Source: Algoriphagus sp. (GTDB taxonomy: Bacteria; Bacteroidota; Bacteroidia; Cytophagales; Cyclobacteriaceae). Taken from it: a stretch of 64,000 nucleotides of DNA. The notes below the pieces were generated by a model. That model was not told where the DNA came from and did not search any database. It worked only from the letters and a program-made list of their open reading frames with translations. The DNA is taken from assembly GCA_030729785.1 (NCBI GenBank), contig JANQWS010000053.1, forward strand, positions 1-64,000, written 5' to 3'. Of this stretch, positions 1-8,843 are shown piece by piece. The position numbers and the translations under genes were made by a program. Every line of letters begins with the position of its first letter. Position 1 is the stretch's first letter.

Positions 1-55
1 GAACCCGTGTTTTATCCGTGAAAGGGATACGTCCTAACCCCTAGACGAACGGACC
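1..55 (-). tRNA. tRNA-Glu(TTC), cut by the window edge
   Basis: The complement of these 55 bases matches the 5' part of the complete tRNA-Glu at 99-170 exactly: acceptor 5' strand, D arm, anticodon arm with loop CTTTCAC (anticodon TTC), variable region and the start of the T arm. The 3' acceptor strand lies outside the window. It is the downstream member of a tandem pair transcribed leftwards, 43 bases after the first copy. Confidence 0.95.
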
Positions 56-98
56 TTAAGAAAAATCAAATGGATTTGTTCTAATTGAACAAACCCTG

Positions 99-170
99 TA
101 GTCCGTACGGGAATCGAACCCGTGTTTTATCCGTGAAAGGGATACGTCCTAACCCCTAGACGAACGGACC
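99..170 (-). tRNA. tRNA-Glu(TTC)
   Basis: Read on the minus strand, this 72-base gene begins GGTCCGTTCGTCTAGG and ends ACGGACTA. The anticodon stem TATCC/GGATA encloses the loop CTTTCAC, which gives anticodon TTC (glutamate). The T arm carries GGGTTCGATTCCC. No CCA is encoded in the DNA immediately after the discriminator A. An identical copy follows at 1-55, so the two are probably cut from one transcript. Confidence 0.96.
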
Positions 171-208
171 ATTTGACCCACAAAAAGGTGGCTTTTTCAA
201 AGGTTGTG

Positions 209-216
209 CAAATATA
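209..216 (-). promoter_or_regulatory. Putative -7 box of the tRNA-Glu transcript
   Basis: On the minus strand this reads TATATTTG, an exact match to the Bacteroidota primary-sigma -7 consensus TAnnTTTG, placed about 40 bases before the 5' end of the first tRNA-Glu. A matching -33 TTTG is not obvious at the usual distance, so the call rests on the -7 box and its position only. Confidence 0.45.
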
Positions 217-351
217 GCCGCTTGAATTAATAATCCCAAAATGGGTAGAAAATTTCTTTTCAAACCTAGATAATACCTTGAACCAAAGCAGTAAAAATTT
301 GCTTTACTTGTTGAACACGTTTTTCTGTAAATTCACTGCAAACAAAAAAAT

Positions 352-1365
352 ATGACCGCAACTGCGCCTGCCTTACGTGTAGCTATCAATGGTTTTGGAA
401 GGATTGGCCGGTATACGGCCAAGCTTCTACTCCATAGATCTGATTTTAAATTAGTGGCTATCAATGACTTGGCTGAGCCAAAAGCTATCGCACACCTACT
501 CAAATACGATTCAGTTCACGGAAAATCAGAGTCCAACATCAGTCTTTCGGAAGATTTTCTTCAAGTAGACAATCAAAAAGTTGTGCTTTTTTCCGAATCA
601 AACCCTGAAAATCTTCCTTGGAAAGACCTACAAATAGATTTAGTTTTTGAATGCACAGGACGATTTACGCTCAAAAAAGATGCACAAAAACACCTGCAAG
701 CAGGTGCAAAAAAAGTAATTATTTCTGCCCCTTCTCAGGAGAATACTATCCCTATGGTGGTCTTGGGTGTCAATGATCACACCCTCTCTGGCCTAGAAAC
801 CATTGTCTCCAACGCCTCCTGCACCACCAACTGTCTAGCTCCACTGGTAAAAGTACTGGATGAAAATTTTGGGATTATTCAAGGTTTTGCCTCTACCGTG
901 CACTCCTATACAAACGATCAAAACCTACATGACGCTCCACACAAGGATCTAAGAAGAGCAAGAGCGGCGGCCTATTCCATCATTCCTACCACCACCAATG
1001 CGGGAAATGCATTAGACCGAGTAGTTCCTTCTCTTGCTGGTAAAATTGAGGCCTCCGCCATGCGAGTCCCTGTTCCAGATGGATCACTCACTGATTTGAT
1101 AGTAACCGTCTCTAGGGAAGTCACCGCAAGTGAAGTAAACGAAGCCTTTAAAAAGGCTGCAAAAACTAATTTGAAAGGGTATCTGGAAATAGAAGCAGAT
1201 CCAATCGTATCCATGGATATTTTGGGAAATACCCATTCTGCCATCTTAGATGAAGCTCTCACGTCTACAAAAGGCAATTTGGTCAAGGTAGTAGCTTGGT
1301 ACGACAACGAATCTGGCTATGCCAACCGCCTGGTTGAACTTGCAAAAAAAATAGCTAAACCCTGA
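352..1365 (+). CDS. gap: Type I glyceraldehyde-3-phosphate dehydrogenase family protein
   Basis: This 337-residue protein has the length of GAPDH (about 335). The N-terminal NAD-binding motif INGFGRIGR sits at residues 13-21 with an Asp in INDL, which favours NAD. The catalytic cysteine lies in SNASCTTNC (about residue 155) and the catalytic histidine in STVHSYTNDQ. The C-terminal WYDNESGYANRLVEL motif is intact. The segment that is nearly invariant in GAPDH as STGAAKA, at the inorganic-phosphate site, here reads TTNAGNA, so this may be a second gap paralogue with altered substrate handling. A phosphorylating aldehyde dehydrogenase role is secure; glyceraldehyde-3-phosphate as the substrate is likely but not certain. 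The gene stands alone and converges with its neighbour, with only two bases between stop codons. Confidence 0.87.
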   Translation: MTATAPALRVAINGFGRIGRYTAKLLLHRSDFKLVAINDLAEPKAIAHLLKYDSVHGKSESNISLSEDFLQVDNQKVVLFSESNPENLPWKDLQIDLVFECTGRFTLKKDAQKHLQAGAKKVIISAPSQENTIPMVVLGVNDHTLSGLETIVSNASCTTNCLAPLVKVLDENFGIIQGFASTVHSYTNDQNLHDAPHKDLRRARAAAYSIIPTTTNAGNALDRVVPSLAGKIEASAMRVPVPDGSLTDLIVTVSREVTASEVNEAFKKAAKTNLKGYLEIEADPIVSMDILGNTHSAILDEALTSTKGNLVKVVAWYDNESGYANRLVELAKKIAKP

Positions 1366-1367
1366 CC

Positions 1368-1991
1368 TCAATTCGCAAGTCTTACTTGGTAATTTTTTAT
1401 CGGATTATCAACGACAATTTTTACCAGTTTCCCCTGCCGGTAGTAATAGCGATTGGTATTTCCTTCTACCGAAACCGTGTATTCTCCCGGCCCTGTTTTC
1501 CTAATTGGAGCCGTAACCCCATACACCTCTGAAATAAAAATTTCTTGACCAGTAGGCTCCTGGAAAAATAACTTGCTACTACACCAAGACAATGGCCCGC
1601 TTACAGCTTTTTTATTGGTGTATTTATAGGAATTGGCATTTACCTGATATGCGTTATCCTTCCAATTTACCTTGGAAACAAAATTACCGCGATTGGTTTT
1701 GGAATGGGAATAGGTCCTGCTAACCATTCCTTGCTTAAAACTAGAACGTGTTAAAAACTGGAGTTCAACATCCCCAAAAAACCAAAATTTCACTTCGCTT
1801 TCAACCGAATATTGGATAGTATCTAAGCCAGCTGTTTTTGATGCTTTGAGCTTCCCAATTTTTAATCCCAAAACCACAATCTCGTAGTTGCTTACCTCCT
1901 GTTGGGATTGAGCAAATCCATTCGAAGAAAAGTTTAGAGAGAACAAGCCGACAAATAAAAGGTGGAAAAACAGTCTCCAAAGTGATTGCAT
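1368..1991 (-). CDS. Secreted protein resembling DUF6134
   Basis: The protein has 207 residues. It starts with a clear signal peptide (hydrophobic LFFHLLFVGLFSLNF, cleavage near GFAQSQ, residues 1-28). The rest is predicted beta-rich, with a 'YEIVVLGLKIGKLKASK' opening typical of the small secreted DUF6134-type family in Bacteroidota. No enzyme motif is visible. It probably sits in the periplasm or on the outer membrane. It ends two bases from the stop of the convergent gap gene. Family assignment is from memory of the pattern and the function is unknown. Confidence 0.6.
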   Translation of the reverse strand: MQSLWRLFFHLLFVGLFSLNFSSNGFAQSQQEVSNYEIVVLGLKIGKLKASKTAGLDTIQYSVESEVKFWFFGDVELQFLTRSSFKQGMVSRTYSHSKTNRGNFVSKVNWKDNAYQVNANSYKYTNKKAVSGPLSWCSSKLFFQEPTGQEIFISEVYGVTAPIRKTGPGEYTVSVEGNTNRYYYRQGKLVKIVVDNPIKNYQVRLAN

Positions 1992-2077
1992 AGCTATTCA
2001 TGAAACAATAAAAGCGTTTTATTAATTATTTACTGAAAAGGTAACCAAAAAATCAATCCCGTCGAAGTATCCCTTAC

Positions 2078-2665
2078 CTATCCTTGGCTATGTTTTAGCC
2101 AATCTTCAAGAGTATCAATATCAGCCAAAACAGGTAATCGTGCGACGATCATTTCTTGATTTTCTGCTTTTGCTATGGTTTGTGAAAAAACCAAACTCGT
2201 ACTCCAGGTAATTCCCTCAAATAAAAAATCCGACTGTTTTTTCATTCCAATTAAATAGTACCCTCCATCTTCCGCAGGACCAAGGACGAGGTCTGCAGTA
2301 TCCAAGCTAGCAAATGCCTGATGGATGCTATTAAAATCTAATTCAGGGCAATCCGTTCCGATAAGGATAACTTTTTCAATCCCTAATTTGAAGGCATCCG
2401 AAAAGGCATTCTTCATTCGTGCACCCAAGTCTTCGCCCCTTTGCAAAAAAGATTTCGTAGGGGAGTAATCTGGATGTTTCGGAATGAAATCTGAAAAAAA
2501 AGCCCAAATTGGAAAAGTAAGACCTACTAAGGAATTGTACGTGGTGCGAACAAGCTGTCGATAGATTTCTAAGGCTTGAACATCCCCTACCTGAGCTGCA
2601 AGGCGTGTTTTTACACTACCCAAACTTTCATTTTTTTGAAAAACAAGAAGTACTCCCTTCTCCAT
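2078..2665 (-). CDS. DUF2064 / TIGR04282-type glycosyltransferase
   Basis: The 195-residue protein has the features of the DUF2064/TIGR04282 family, a compact GT-A fold annotated as arsenosugar-biosynthesis glycosyltransferase when next to arsenic genes. The N-terminal LLVFQKNESLGSVKTRLA resembles the nucleotide-binding start (xGxVKTRLA). The motif LIGTDCPEL lies near residue 107 and the signature GPAEDGGYYLIG near residue 135. No arsenic methylase or radical-SAM partner is nearby, so a link to arsenosugars is unsupported here. A transferase acting on a nucleotide sugar in the cytoplasm is the safe statement. Confidence 0.75.
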   Translation of the reverse strand: MEKGVLLVFQKNESLGSVKTRLAAQVGDVQALEIYRQLVRTTYNSLVGLTFPIWAFFSDFIPKHPDYSPTKSFLQRGEDLGARMKNAFSDAFKLGIEKVILIGTDCPELDFNSIHQAFASLDTADLVLGPAEDGGYYLIGMKKQSDFLFEGITWSTSLVFSQTIAKAENQEMIVARLPVLADIDTLEDWLKHSQG

Positions 2666-2725
2666 ACACGAAATACAATTCAGCAGCGTAATTCTTGCCT
2701 AATTAATTTTACAGCTCCTTTGGAA

Positions 2726-4024
2726 TTAAATTAATCCAAATAATCTAGGAAGGGCTAGCGTAATTTCTGGAAATATAACCAATAGTACCAAAGCCACGAT
2801 CATTGCCAAAAAGAAAGGCAGCAGTGGCCTTAAAACCTGTGTTAAAGAAATTTTAGCAATGGACACCCCCACAAATAACAAGGAGCCCACAGGTGGTGTA
2901 CACAATCCTATGCAAAGATTAACTACCATGATGATTCCAAAATGCACGGGATCCACCCCGACTTTAGTGACCACAGGTAAAAAAATGGGAGTGAAAATCA
3001 ATACAGCGGGAGTAATATCCATGAATGTTCCTATAAACAATAAAATAAGGTTGATTACCAGTAAAATAACCCACTTATTATCACTCAAGGTAAGCATGAA
3101 ATCACTAATCAATTGGGGAATGTCTTCCGCAGACATTACCCAAGACATGCTCATGGAGGTACCAATTAAAAGCAATACTACGGCTGTAGTTTCGGACGAC
3201 CGAACCAAAATACCAGGGAGTTCGGAAAGTTTTAATTCTCGATACAAAAATGAAAGTATCAAGGTGTAAACTACTGCAATAGCCGAAGCTTCTGTTGCCG
3301 TAAATACACCTGCAACAATACCTCCAATAACTAAAAAAAGTAAAAACAAACTAGGTAATGCTCTCCAGAATGATTTAACCAAAAAAGAAAAACGGATCGT
3401 CTCCCCTGGAGGTAAATTATTTTTTTTGATAAAAAACGCAGCACAGAGCATCAACACCAAACCCAAGAGGAGTCCAGGTAGGTAACCCGCCACAAATAAG
3501 GCGGCAATAGAAACCCCACCACTAGCCAAAGAATAAATAATCAGCACATTGGATGGAGGAATTACTAATCCTGTGGTAGAGGCAGTGACATTAACAGCTA
3601 CTCCAAGTGTTTTAGGATACCCCTCTTCATCCATTCGCTTTCCTAAAATACTTCCAAGGGCAGAAGCAGCAGCCGCTGCAGATCCAGCTATTGCGCCAAA
3701 AAGCATGGAAGCTATCACATTAACATACAATAAGCCTCCAGGAAGTTTACCCGTTAAGCCCTTTGCAAAATCTATCAATCGATTTGCAATGCCTCCCTTA
3801 TTCATTATTTCTCCCGCCAATACAAAGAACGGAATGGCCAATAAAGAGAAACTATCCAAACCGGTAGCCATTCGCTGTGCTATGGTCGTAGCAGCAGGCA
3901 AAGCAGCAACCGTAACTATCAAAGTGAAGAAGCTCGATAGACCAAGACTCCATGCCACAGGCATCCCAATTAGTAATAATACCAGGAAACTTAGAATCAA
4001 AATAAGTATGCTAATCCACTCCAT
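2726..4024 (-). CDS. dctM: TRAP transporter large permease (DctM type)
   Basis: The protein has 432 residues and about twelve hydrophobic segments, the usual length and make-up of the DctM subunit that forms the ion-coupled channel of TRAP importers. The family signature region around residues 80-150 (LAIPFFVLAGEIMNKGG, then GAIAGSAAAAASALGSI) is present, as is the C-terminal GIIMVVNLCIGLCTPPVG motif. It is the last gene of the minus-strand run kdgK-eda-dctP-dctQ-dctM, two bases after dctQ, so it is surely co-translated with the other TRAP parts. Context points to uptake of a hexuronate or related sugar acid. Confidence 0.93.
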   Translation of the reverse strand: MEWISILILILSFLVLLLIGMPVAWSLGLSSFFTLIVTVAALPAATTIAQRMATGLDSFSLLAIPFFVLAGEIMNKGGIANRLIDFAKGLTGKLPGGLLYVNVIASMLFGAIAGSAAAAASALGSILGKRMDEEGYPKTLGVAVNVTASTTGLVIPPSNVLIIYSLASGGVSIAALFVAGYLPGLLLGLVLMLCAAFFIKKNNLPPGETIRFSFLVKSFWRALPSLFLLFLVIGGIVAGVFTATEASAIAVVYTLILSFLYRELKLSELPGILVRSSETTAVVLLLIGTSMSMSWVMSAEDIPQLISDFMLTLSDNKWVILLVINLILLFIGTFMDITPAVLIFTPIFLPVVTKVGVDPVHFGIIMVVNLCIGLCTPPVGSLLFVGVSIAKISLTQVLRPLLPFFLAMIVALVLLVIFPEITLALPRLFGLI

Positions 4025-4026
4025 GT

Positions 4027-4500
4027 CTACTCTTTATTTTTTAATAATTCTGAAATATGAAATCCATGGTAAAAAACAACCAATAGCCCAGAAACAGGTA
4101 CCACCCCGTAAATCCAAGAAAGTGGAACTTGAAGGGTCGCAGATTTTTGCTGAAGCAATTGGCTAATAAATACCAGATTTCCCCCTCCCCAAATCAATAC
4201 CGCTAAGCCAAAAAAAATAACCATCCCATGAATAAATAGCTGTAAGTTTCTCAGCTTTTTTCCTTGAAGTTGAGCCGTAAAGACATCAATTGCCAAATGC
4301 CCATTTTTTCCAGAAACATATGCTGCACCCAAAAGTCCAAGCCAAATCATACTGTATCTAGCCAATTCATCTGTGAACGAACTGGGATCCCCAAGTACGT
4401 ACCTTGAGAAGACTTGCCAGGTGACATTTAGGACCATCACCCCCATTAATAATGCTATGCTGACCCTTAAAAATTGGTCTAACCCCTGCTTTAATTTCAT
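4027..4500 (-). CDS. dctQ: TRAP transporter small permease (DctQ type)
   Basis: This 157-residue inner-membrane protein has four predicted helices, as expected for DctQ. The conserved features of the family are visible: VFSRYVLGDPSSFTDELARYSMIWLGLLGAAY around residues 30-60 and DVFTAQL further on. It overlaps dctP upstream by four bases (ATGA arrangement) and lies two bases before dctM. DctQ pairs with DctM to receive substrate from the binding protein. Identification rests on both sequence pattern and position. Confidence 0.92.
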   Translation of the reverse strand: MKLKQGLDQFLRVSIALLMGVMVLNVTWQVFSRYVLGDPSSFTDELARYSMIWLGLLGAAYVSGKNGHLAIDVFTAQLQGKKLRNLQLFIHGMVIFFGLAVLIWGGGNLVFISQLLQQKSATLQVPLSWIYGVVPVSGLLVVFYHGFHISELLKNKE

Positions 4501-5486
4501 TCTTTCGCCTGTTGAATTCGTTGAATCAATGGTTCCAATTGAGGCTGCTCTTTGAAGACCAGCTCATATACACCCGAAACTTTTTCAAAAAAAGGTTCCT
4601 TTGATGGGTAACTTATCTCAACTCCCGCTTTTATTACTTCGCGAAGTGCCTCTTCAACAGCTTCCTTCCAAAGTCCCTCTTGGTACACTGCAGATTCATT
4701 GGCCGCTTCTTGCAACCAATTTTGTTCCTCCAAATTTAGACTCTCCCAAACTTTGGTACTTACAAGTACCACATCAGGTATGGCCGTATGCTCATCTATG
4801 GAATAAAACTTACAAACTTCGTAATGTCGTGAATTATAAAAGCTAGGGGGATTATTTTCTGCTGCATCTACAATACCTTGCTGCAACGCCGTATACAATT
4901 CCCCATAAGCCACCGGTGTAGGAGATCCTCCCATGCCACGTACCATATTGATTGCCATTTTGGACTCTTGAACCCGAATTTTCAACCCAGCTAAATCTTC
5001 TGGATTGGCAATTGGTTTGGACTTCGTGTAAAAACTTCGCTTTCCAGCATCATAAAAACACAATCCTCGCAACCAAAATTTCTCGGTACTGACGAGTAAT
5101 TCTTTCCCAATCTCCCCTTTTAGTACCTGATTCATATGAGCATCATCACGAAATAAGTAGGGCAAACCCAATACACTAATCTCAGGTGAAAAGGCTTCAA
5201 GAGAGGCTGCAGAAACTTTGGTCATTCCCAAACTTCCTATTTGTAGGAGTTCCACTAATTCTCTTTCCGTACCCAGCTGTTGGTTGGGATAAACTTTCAC
5301 TTTTATCCGTCCTCCTGATTTTTCTTCCAGCCGTTGTCCTAAAAAGACCATCGCGTTGTGAACTGGATGCGACACCACTTGGGCATGTCCCATCTTGATG
5401 ACTTTTACATTTGTATCCAATTGGCAACCCCCAAGAGCTAAAATCAACACGAGGAAAACGAAAACATTTCTTCTGGACATCTGCAT
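4497..5486 (-). CDS. dctP: TRAP transporter substrate-binding lipoprotein (DctP type)
   Basis: The 329-residue protein starts with a lipoprotein signal ending LALGGC (Cys about residue 21), so the binding protein is probably membrane-anchored, unlike the free periplasmic DctP of many Gram-negatives. DctP landmarks follow: QQLGTERELVELLQIGSLGM, then GLKIRVQES, whose Arg normally binds the substrate carboxylate, and GIVDAAENNPPSFY. The start codon overlaps the eda stop as TAATG; an ATG two codons further is possible. The company of KDG kinase and KDPG aldolase suggests a sugar-acid ligand such as a uronate. Confidence 0.92.
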   Translation of the reverse strand: MQMSRRNVFVFLVLILALGGCQLDTNVKVIKMGHAQVVSHPVHNAMVFLGQRLEEKSGGRIKVKVYPNQQLGTERELVELLQIGSLGMTKVSAASLEAFSPEISVLGLPYLFRDDAHMNQVLKGEIGKELLVSTEKFWLRGLCFYDAGKRSFYTKSKPIANPEDLAGLKIRVQESKMAINMVRGMGGSPTPVAYGELYTALQQGIVDAAENNPPSFYNSRHYEVCKFYSIDEHTAIPDVVLVSTKVWESLNLEEQNWLQEAANESAVYQEGLWKEAVEEALREVIKAGVEISYPSKEPFFEKVSGVYELVFKEQPQLEPLIQRIQQAKE

Positions 5487-6154
5487 TAGGTAAGGTTTCG
5501 TAAGGATGCGATATGTGCCATTACCTGGGCAATGGTCTCACTGATTTTTGAATAGTTGCCAGCGGCAATGTCTTCTTTTCGAAATAACTGGGAACCCATT
5601 CCCACACATAGGGCACCTGCATCAAACCAACTTTTAATACTAGGCAGCGTAGGTTCTACCCCTCCAGTTGGAATTAATTCTATTTTGGGCATCACTGCAT
5701 GTACAGCGGATATAAAAGAAGGTGTCAACAAATTGGCAGGATACATCTTGACCAGCTCTGCCCCAAGTTCTTGTGCAAAAAATATTTCCGAGACGGTTCC
5801 ACAACCAGGAATCCAAGGAACCCCTACTTCTGCACAATACTTGCCTAAAGCAGGATTCATCACTGGAGCAACGATAAATTCTGCACCCAGATCCAAAAAC
5901 AATTGAGCCTCTTCAGGATGGTAAATGGTACCCACACCTAAATACATTCCAGGAAGTTGGCCTACCAGCTCCTTGACCTTTGGGAAAATAGCCTTTACTT
6001 CTTTCCCTCTATTAACCATCTCAATGACGCGAACACCCCCTTCGTAGGCTGCTTTTACTAACTCCAAACATACCTGTTCCTCCGGATGGAAAAATATTGG
6101 CATCATACCTCCTGCATGCATGCGCTGAATAAATGGACTTGGATTTCGTATCAT
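5486..6154 (-). CDS. eda: KDPG / 4-hydroxy-2-oxoglutarate aldolase
   Basis: This 222-residue class I aldolase cleaves 2-keto-3-deoxy-6-phosphogluconate to pyruvate and glyceraldehyde-3-phosphate, the last step of the hexuronate route. The family pattern is clear: YLGVGTIYHPEEAQLFLDLGAEFIVAP around residues 90-115, the Schiff-base lysine in AELVKMYPANLL, and the phosphate-binding LIPTGGVEP near residue 170. It overlaps kdgK by four bases (ATGA) and dctP by one base (TAATG), so translation is tightly coupled across kinase, aldolase and importer. Confidence 0.94.
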   Translation of the reverse strand: MIRNPSPFIQRMHAGGMMPIFFHPEEQVCLELVKAAYEGGVRVIEMVNRGKEVKAIFPKVKELVGQLPGMYLGVGTIYHPEEAQLFLDLGAEFIVAPVMNPALGKYCAEVGVPWIPGCGTVSEIFFAQELGAELVKMYPANLLTPSFISAVHAVMPKIELIPTGGVEPTLPSIKSWFDAGALCVGMGSQLFRKEDIAAGNYSKISETIAQVMAHIASLRNLT

Positions 6155-7143
6155 CTTTTTATTTTTCCAGATCCTCCTCCATCCATTAATTCTTTAACTT
6201 CTTGAAGGGAACAGGTGAGTACATCTCCTGGAACACTGTGTTTCATTACTCCGGAAGCCATGGCAAATTCAATGGCTTCTTTTGGTTTGAAATGAAGCAA
6301 ACCATAAATCAATCCGGCAGCAAAGGCATCGCCAGTTCCTACCCGATCTACAATATGCGTCATTTCATAACTCCTAGAGGAAAACACCTTTTTAGAAGTA
6401 TGTAAACTAGCTGAAATCCCATTGGCAGAAGAGCTATGAGATACCCGATCTGTCTTCACCAAATATTCACAGGCAGGAAAGCGGCTAAAAACTTTGCGTT
6501 TGGCTTCTAAAAAACTCCCGAATTCCTCCTTTAGACATTGTTTGAAATCTCGAGTTCCTGCAATCATTACCTGTGTCAACTCCATCAATTGAGGCATCAC
6601 TTCATGAGGTGCTTTCCCATAATTCCATAAGTTACTTCGGTAGTTTAGGTCTCCAAAAACTCGGATTTTTCGTGCATTGGCTTCTTGAAGCAAGCGTAAG
6701 GTCAATTGAGCAGCTTCCTCTGATATAGCTGGTGAAATCCCTGACCAATGCACGCAGGAGACTCCATCCAAAAGTCGATCCCAATCCAAGCCTTCTCCCG
6801 TAAATTTGGAAAAAGCGGAATCTGTTCGGTCATAAATTATCTGTGAACTACGCTGCATAGCACCATTTTCAAGAAAATAGACCCCCATTCTGCCTGGTAA
6901 AAAGGAGATGAATTGTGTATCTATTCCATATTTACGGAGTTTACCTGCTGCAGCCCAGCCAATTTCATGGTCTGGGAAGGCAGTTAAATGGCTAACATGG
7001 GCACCCCAATAAGCAAGTGCAGCTCCTACATTAGCCTCAGAACCACCAAATTCAACTTCCAGTTGGCCTGCTTGAAAAAAACGCTGATTACCCGGCGGAC
7101 TAAGGCGAAGCATCACTTCACCAATTGTAATTATTTTCTTCAT
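6151..7143 (-). CDS. kdgK: 2-keto-3-deoxygluconate kinase (PfkB family)
   Basis: This is a PfkB-family sugar kinase of about 330 residues. It opens with ITIGEVMLRLSPPGNQRF and has the first PfkB signature as VEFGGSEANVGAALAYWGA (residues 35-53), as in KDG kinases. The catalytic C-terminal signature is HIVDRVGTGDAFAAGLIYG with the base Asp in GTGDAF. The start was placed at the ATG at 7143; an upstream in-frame TTG at 7173 would add ten residues of low quality. With that start, only 44 bases separate it from divergent uxaA. It phosphorylates KDG to KDPG for the downstream eda product. Confidence 0.93.
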   Translation of the reverse strand: MKKIITIGEVMLRLSPPGNQRFFQAGQLEVEFGGSEANVGAALAYWGAHVSHLTAFPDHEIGWAAAGKLRKYGIDTQFISFLPGRMGVYFLENGAMQRSSQIIYDRTDSAFSKFTGEGLDWDRLLDGVSCVHWSGISPAISEEAAQLTLRLLQEANARKIRVFGDLNYRSNLWNYGKAPHEVMPQLMELTQVMIAGTRDFKQCLKEEFGSFLEAKRKVFSRFPACEYLVKTDRVSHSSSANGISASLHTSKKVFSSRSYEMTHIVDRVGTGDAFAAGLIYGLLHFKPKEAIEFAMASGVMKHSVPGDVLTCSLQEVKELMDGGGSGKIKR

Positions 7144-7187
7144 AGAAGAAGGTATTTTTTCTAATTTGCCCAAAATAGGGAATAATT
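7144..7187. promoter_or_regulatory. 44-bp divergent control region of kdgK and uxaA
   Basis: Only 44 bases lie between the chosen kdgK start and the uxaA start. The stretch is AT-rich and holds near-matches to the TAnnTTTG -7 box on both strands (TAATTTG on plus, TATTTTG on minus), each one base short. Any -33 elements would fall inside the opposing genes, so the two transcription units are likely to be controlled together. No clear operator dyad is visible. Confidence 0.3.
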
Positions 7188-8813
7188 ATGAATTATAGTA
7201 ACGCTTTACTGCTAGATTCTTCGGACAATGTGGCCGTAGCCTTAATCGACCTAAAACCTGGCGAGGAGGTTCAAATTGGCACCGAAAAAATTCAACTCCT
7301 CGATTTTATTCCTGCGAAACATAAATTTTCTCTTCAAGACCTTGAAGCAGGAAATGATATTTTTATGTATGGAACGATTGTAGCTGAAGTGACGCAGAAA
7401 ATCAAAAAGGGCGCTGCACTTACTTTAATGAATATCCAACATAAAACTAGTACCTATCAACTACCCGCATCAAGTAATCTAAAAAAAGAAGTCAATACTG
7501 AAGCATGGCAAGGAAAGTCATTTTTGGGATACCATCGATCAGATGGACAAGTAGGAACAGCCAATTATTGGTTGGTTCTTCCTTTGGTTTTTTGTGAAAA
7601 CACCAACATTAAACTATTGCAAGAAGCATTTGAAAACGCCTTGGGATTTGGTGTACCAAATCCATACGAACAACAAATTAACCAATTGCTGGCTGGAAAT
7701 GGGGAAGCTATGCCCTTCGCAAATAAGGCCCGATCTACTTTAAGGAAGCAAGTATTTTCCAATGTGGATGGCATCCGCTTTTTAACGCATTCACTTGGAT
7801 GTGGAGGCACTAGAGACGATGCATCTAGTCTCTGTGGATTGCTAGCTGGGTACATTCACCATCCAAATGTTGCTGGGGCTACCGTGCTCAGCCTTGGCTG
7901 TCAAAATGCACAAGTAGCACTTCTACAAGAGAAGCTTGCCGCCTTAGCCTGTAAAAAACCTGTCTTTATTTGTGAGCAACAGCAGGAAGGAACTACGCAT
8001 GCATTGCTATCCAAAGCGGTGGTAAAAACCATGGAAGGCCTCAAGCTCGCCAATGAATATGAACGAAAACCTGCCCCCTTGAATAAGTTAGTTATTGGTT
8101 TAGAATGCGGTGGTTCGGATGGTTTTTCTGGGATTTCTGCTAATCCTACACTTGGGTACGTTTCTGATCAAGTAGTAGCATTGGGAGGCACAGCCATCTT
8201 AGCAGAATTTCCCGAACTGTGTGGTGCAGAACAAGACCTATTAAATCGTTGTCAAACCAAAGAGATTGCCGGGCGATTTATACAACTTATGGAAACCTAC
8301 CATGCAAGTGCCCGCCGAGTAGGTAGTGGTTTTGATAAAAACCCTAGTCCTGGAAATATAAAAGATGGCTTACTCACTGATGGGATAAAATCTTGTGGTG
8401 CTGCAAAAAAGGGGGGGACATCCCCTATTTCAGATGTATTGGATTACCCTGAATACATCAAAAAATCAGGCCTTAACCTCCTTTGTACCCCAGGTAATGA
8501 TGTAGAAAGTACGACCGCATTGGCAGGAAGTGGAGCCAACCTTATCTTGTTCACGACAGGATTAGGAACCCCTACTGGAAATCCCATCAGTCCTGTAATC
8601 AAGGTTTCCTCCAATACTACCTTATCCCAAAGAATGCCAGATATCATAGATTTTAATGCAGGGACCATCATTTCGGGTGAGGATAGCCTGCATTCGGCAG
8701 GAGAAAAGTTGATGGAGCTTCTAGTTGAAGTTGCAAGCGGAACCATTCAAACTAAGGCTGATTTGAATCGGAACTTTGATTTTATTCCATGGAAAAGAGG
8801 AGTTTCCCTTTAA
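7188..8813 (+). CDS. uxaA: Altronate dehydratase (UxaA/GarD family)
   Basis: The 541-residue protein combines the N-terminal SAF-like domain (residues 1-95, with DNVAVALIDLKPGEEV) and the large C-terminal UxaA domain (from about residue 110, SFLGYHRSDGQVGTANYW). Conserved metal-site patterns are present: LTHSLGCGG near residue 205, VIGLECGGSDGFSG near residue 305, and LLCTPGNDVESTTALAGSGANLILFTTG. It dehydrates altronate to KDG, feeding kdgK and eda opposite. It is somewhat longer than the roughly 495-residue E. coli enzyme, with no frame break, including across a run of seven G at about 8410. Confidence 0.93.
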   Translation: MNYSNALLLDSSDNVAVALIDLKPGEEVQIGTEKIQLLDFIPAKHKFSLQDLEAGNDIFMYGTIVAEVTQKIKKGAALTLMNIQHKTSTYQLPASSNLKKEVNTEAWQGKSFLGYHRSDGQVGTANYWLVLPLVFCENTNIKLLQEAFENALGFGVPNPYEQQINQLLAGNGEAMPFANKARSTLRKQVFSNVDGIRFLTHSLGCGGTRDDASSLCGLLAGYIHHPNVAGATVLSLGCQNAQVALLQEKLAALACKKPVFICEQQQEGTTHALLSKAVVKTMEGLKLANEYERKPAPLNKLVIGLECGGSDGFSGISANPTLGYVSDQVVALGGTAILAEFPELCGAEQDLLNRCQTKEIAGRFIQLMETYHASARRVGSGFDKNPSPGNIKDGLLTDGIKSCGAAKKGGTSPISDVLDYPEYIKKSGLNLLCTPGNDVESTTALAGSGANLILFTTGLGTPTGNPISPVIKVSSNTTLSQRMPDIIDFNAGTIISGEDSLHSAGEKLMELLVEVASGTIQTKADLNRNFDFIPWKRGVSL

Positions 8814-8843
8814 AAGACTAATTGCTCCCTCAATGGAATCCCG

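Noticed and set aside
2078-2665. Arsenosugar biosynthesis locus
   Set aside because: Only the transferase-like gene is present; no arsM, radical-SAM or other arsenic gene lies in the window.
8405-8418. Run of seven G inside uxaA as a possible frameshift
   Set aside because: The reading frame continues through the conserved AAKKGGTSP region to a normal C-terminus.
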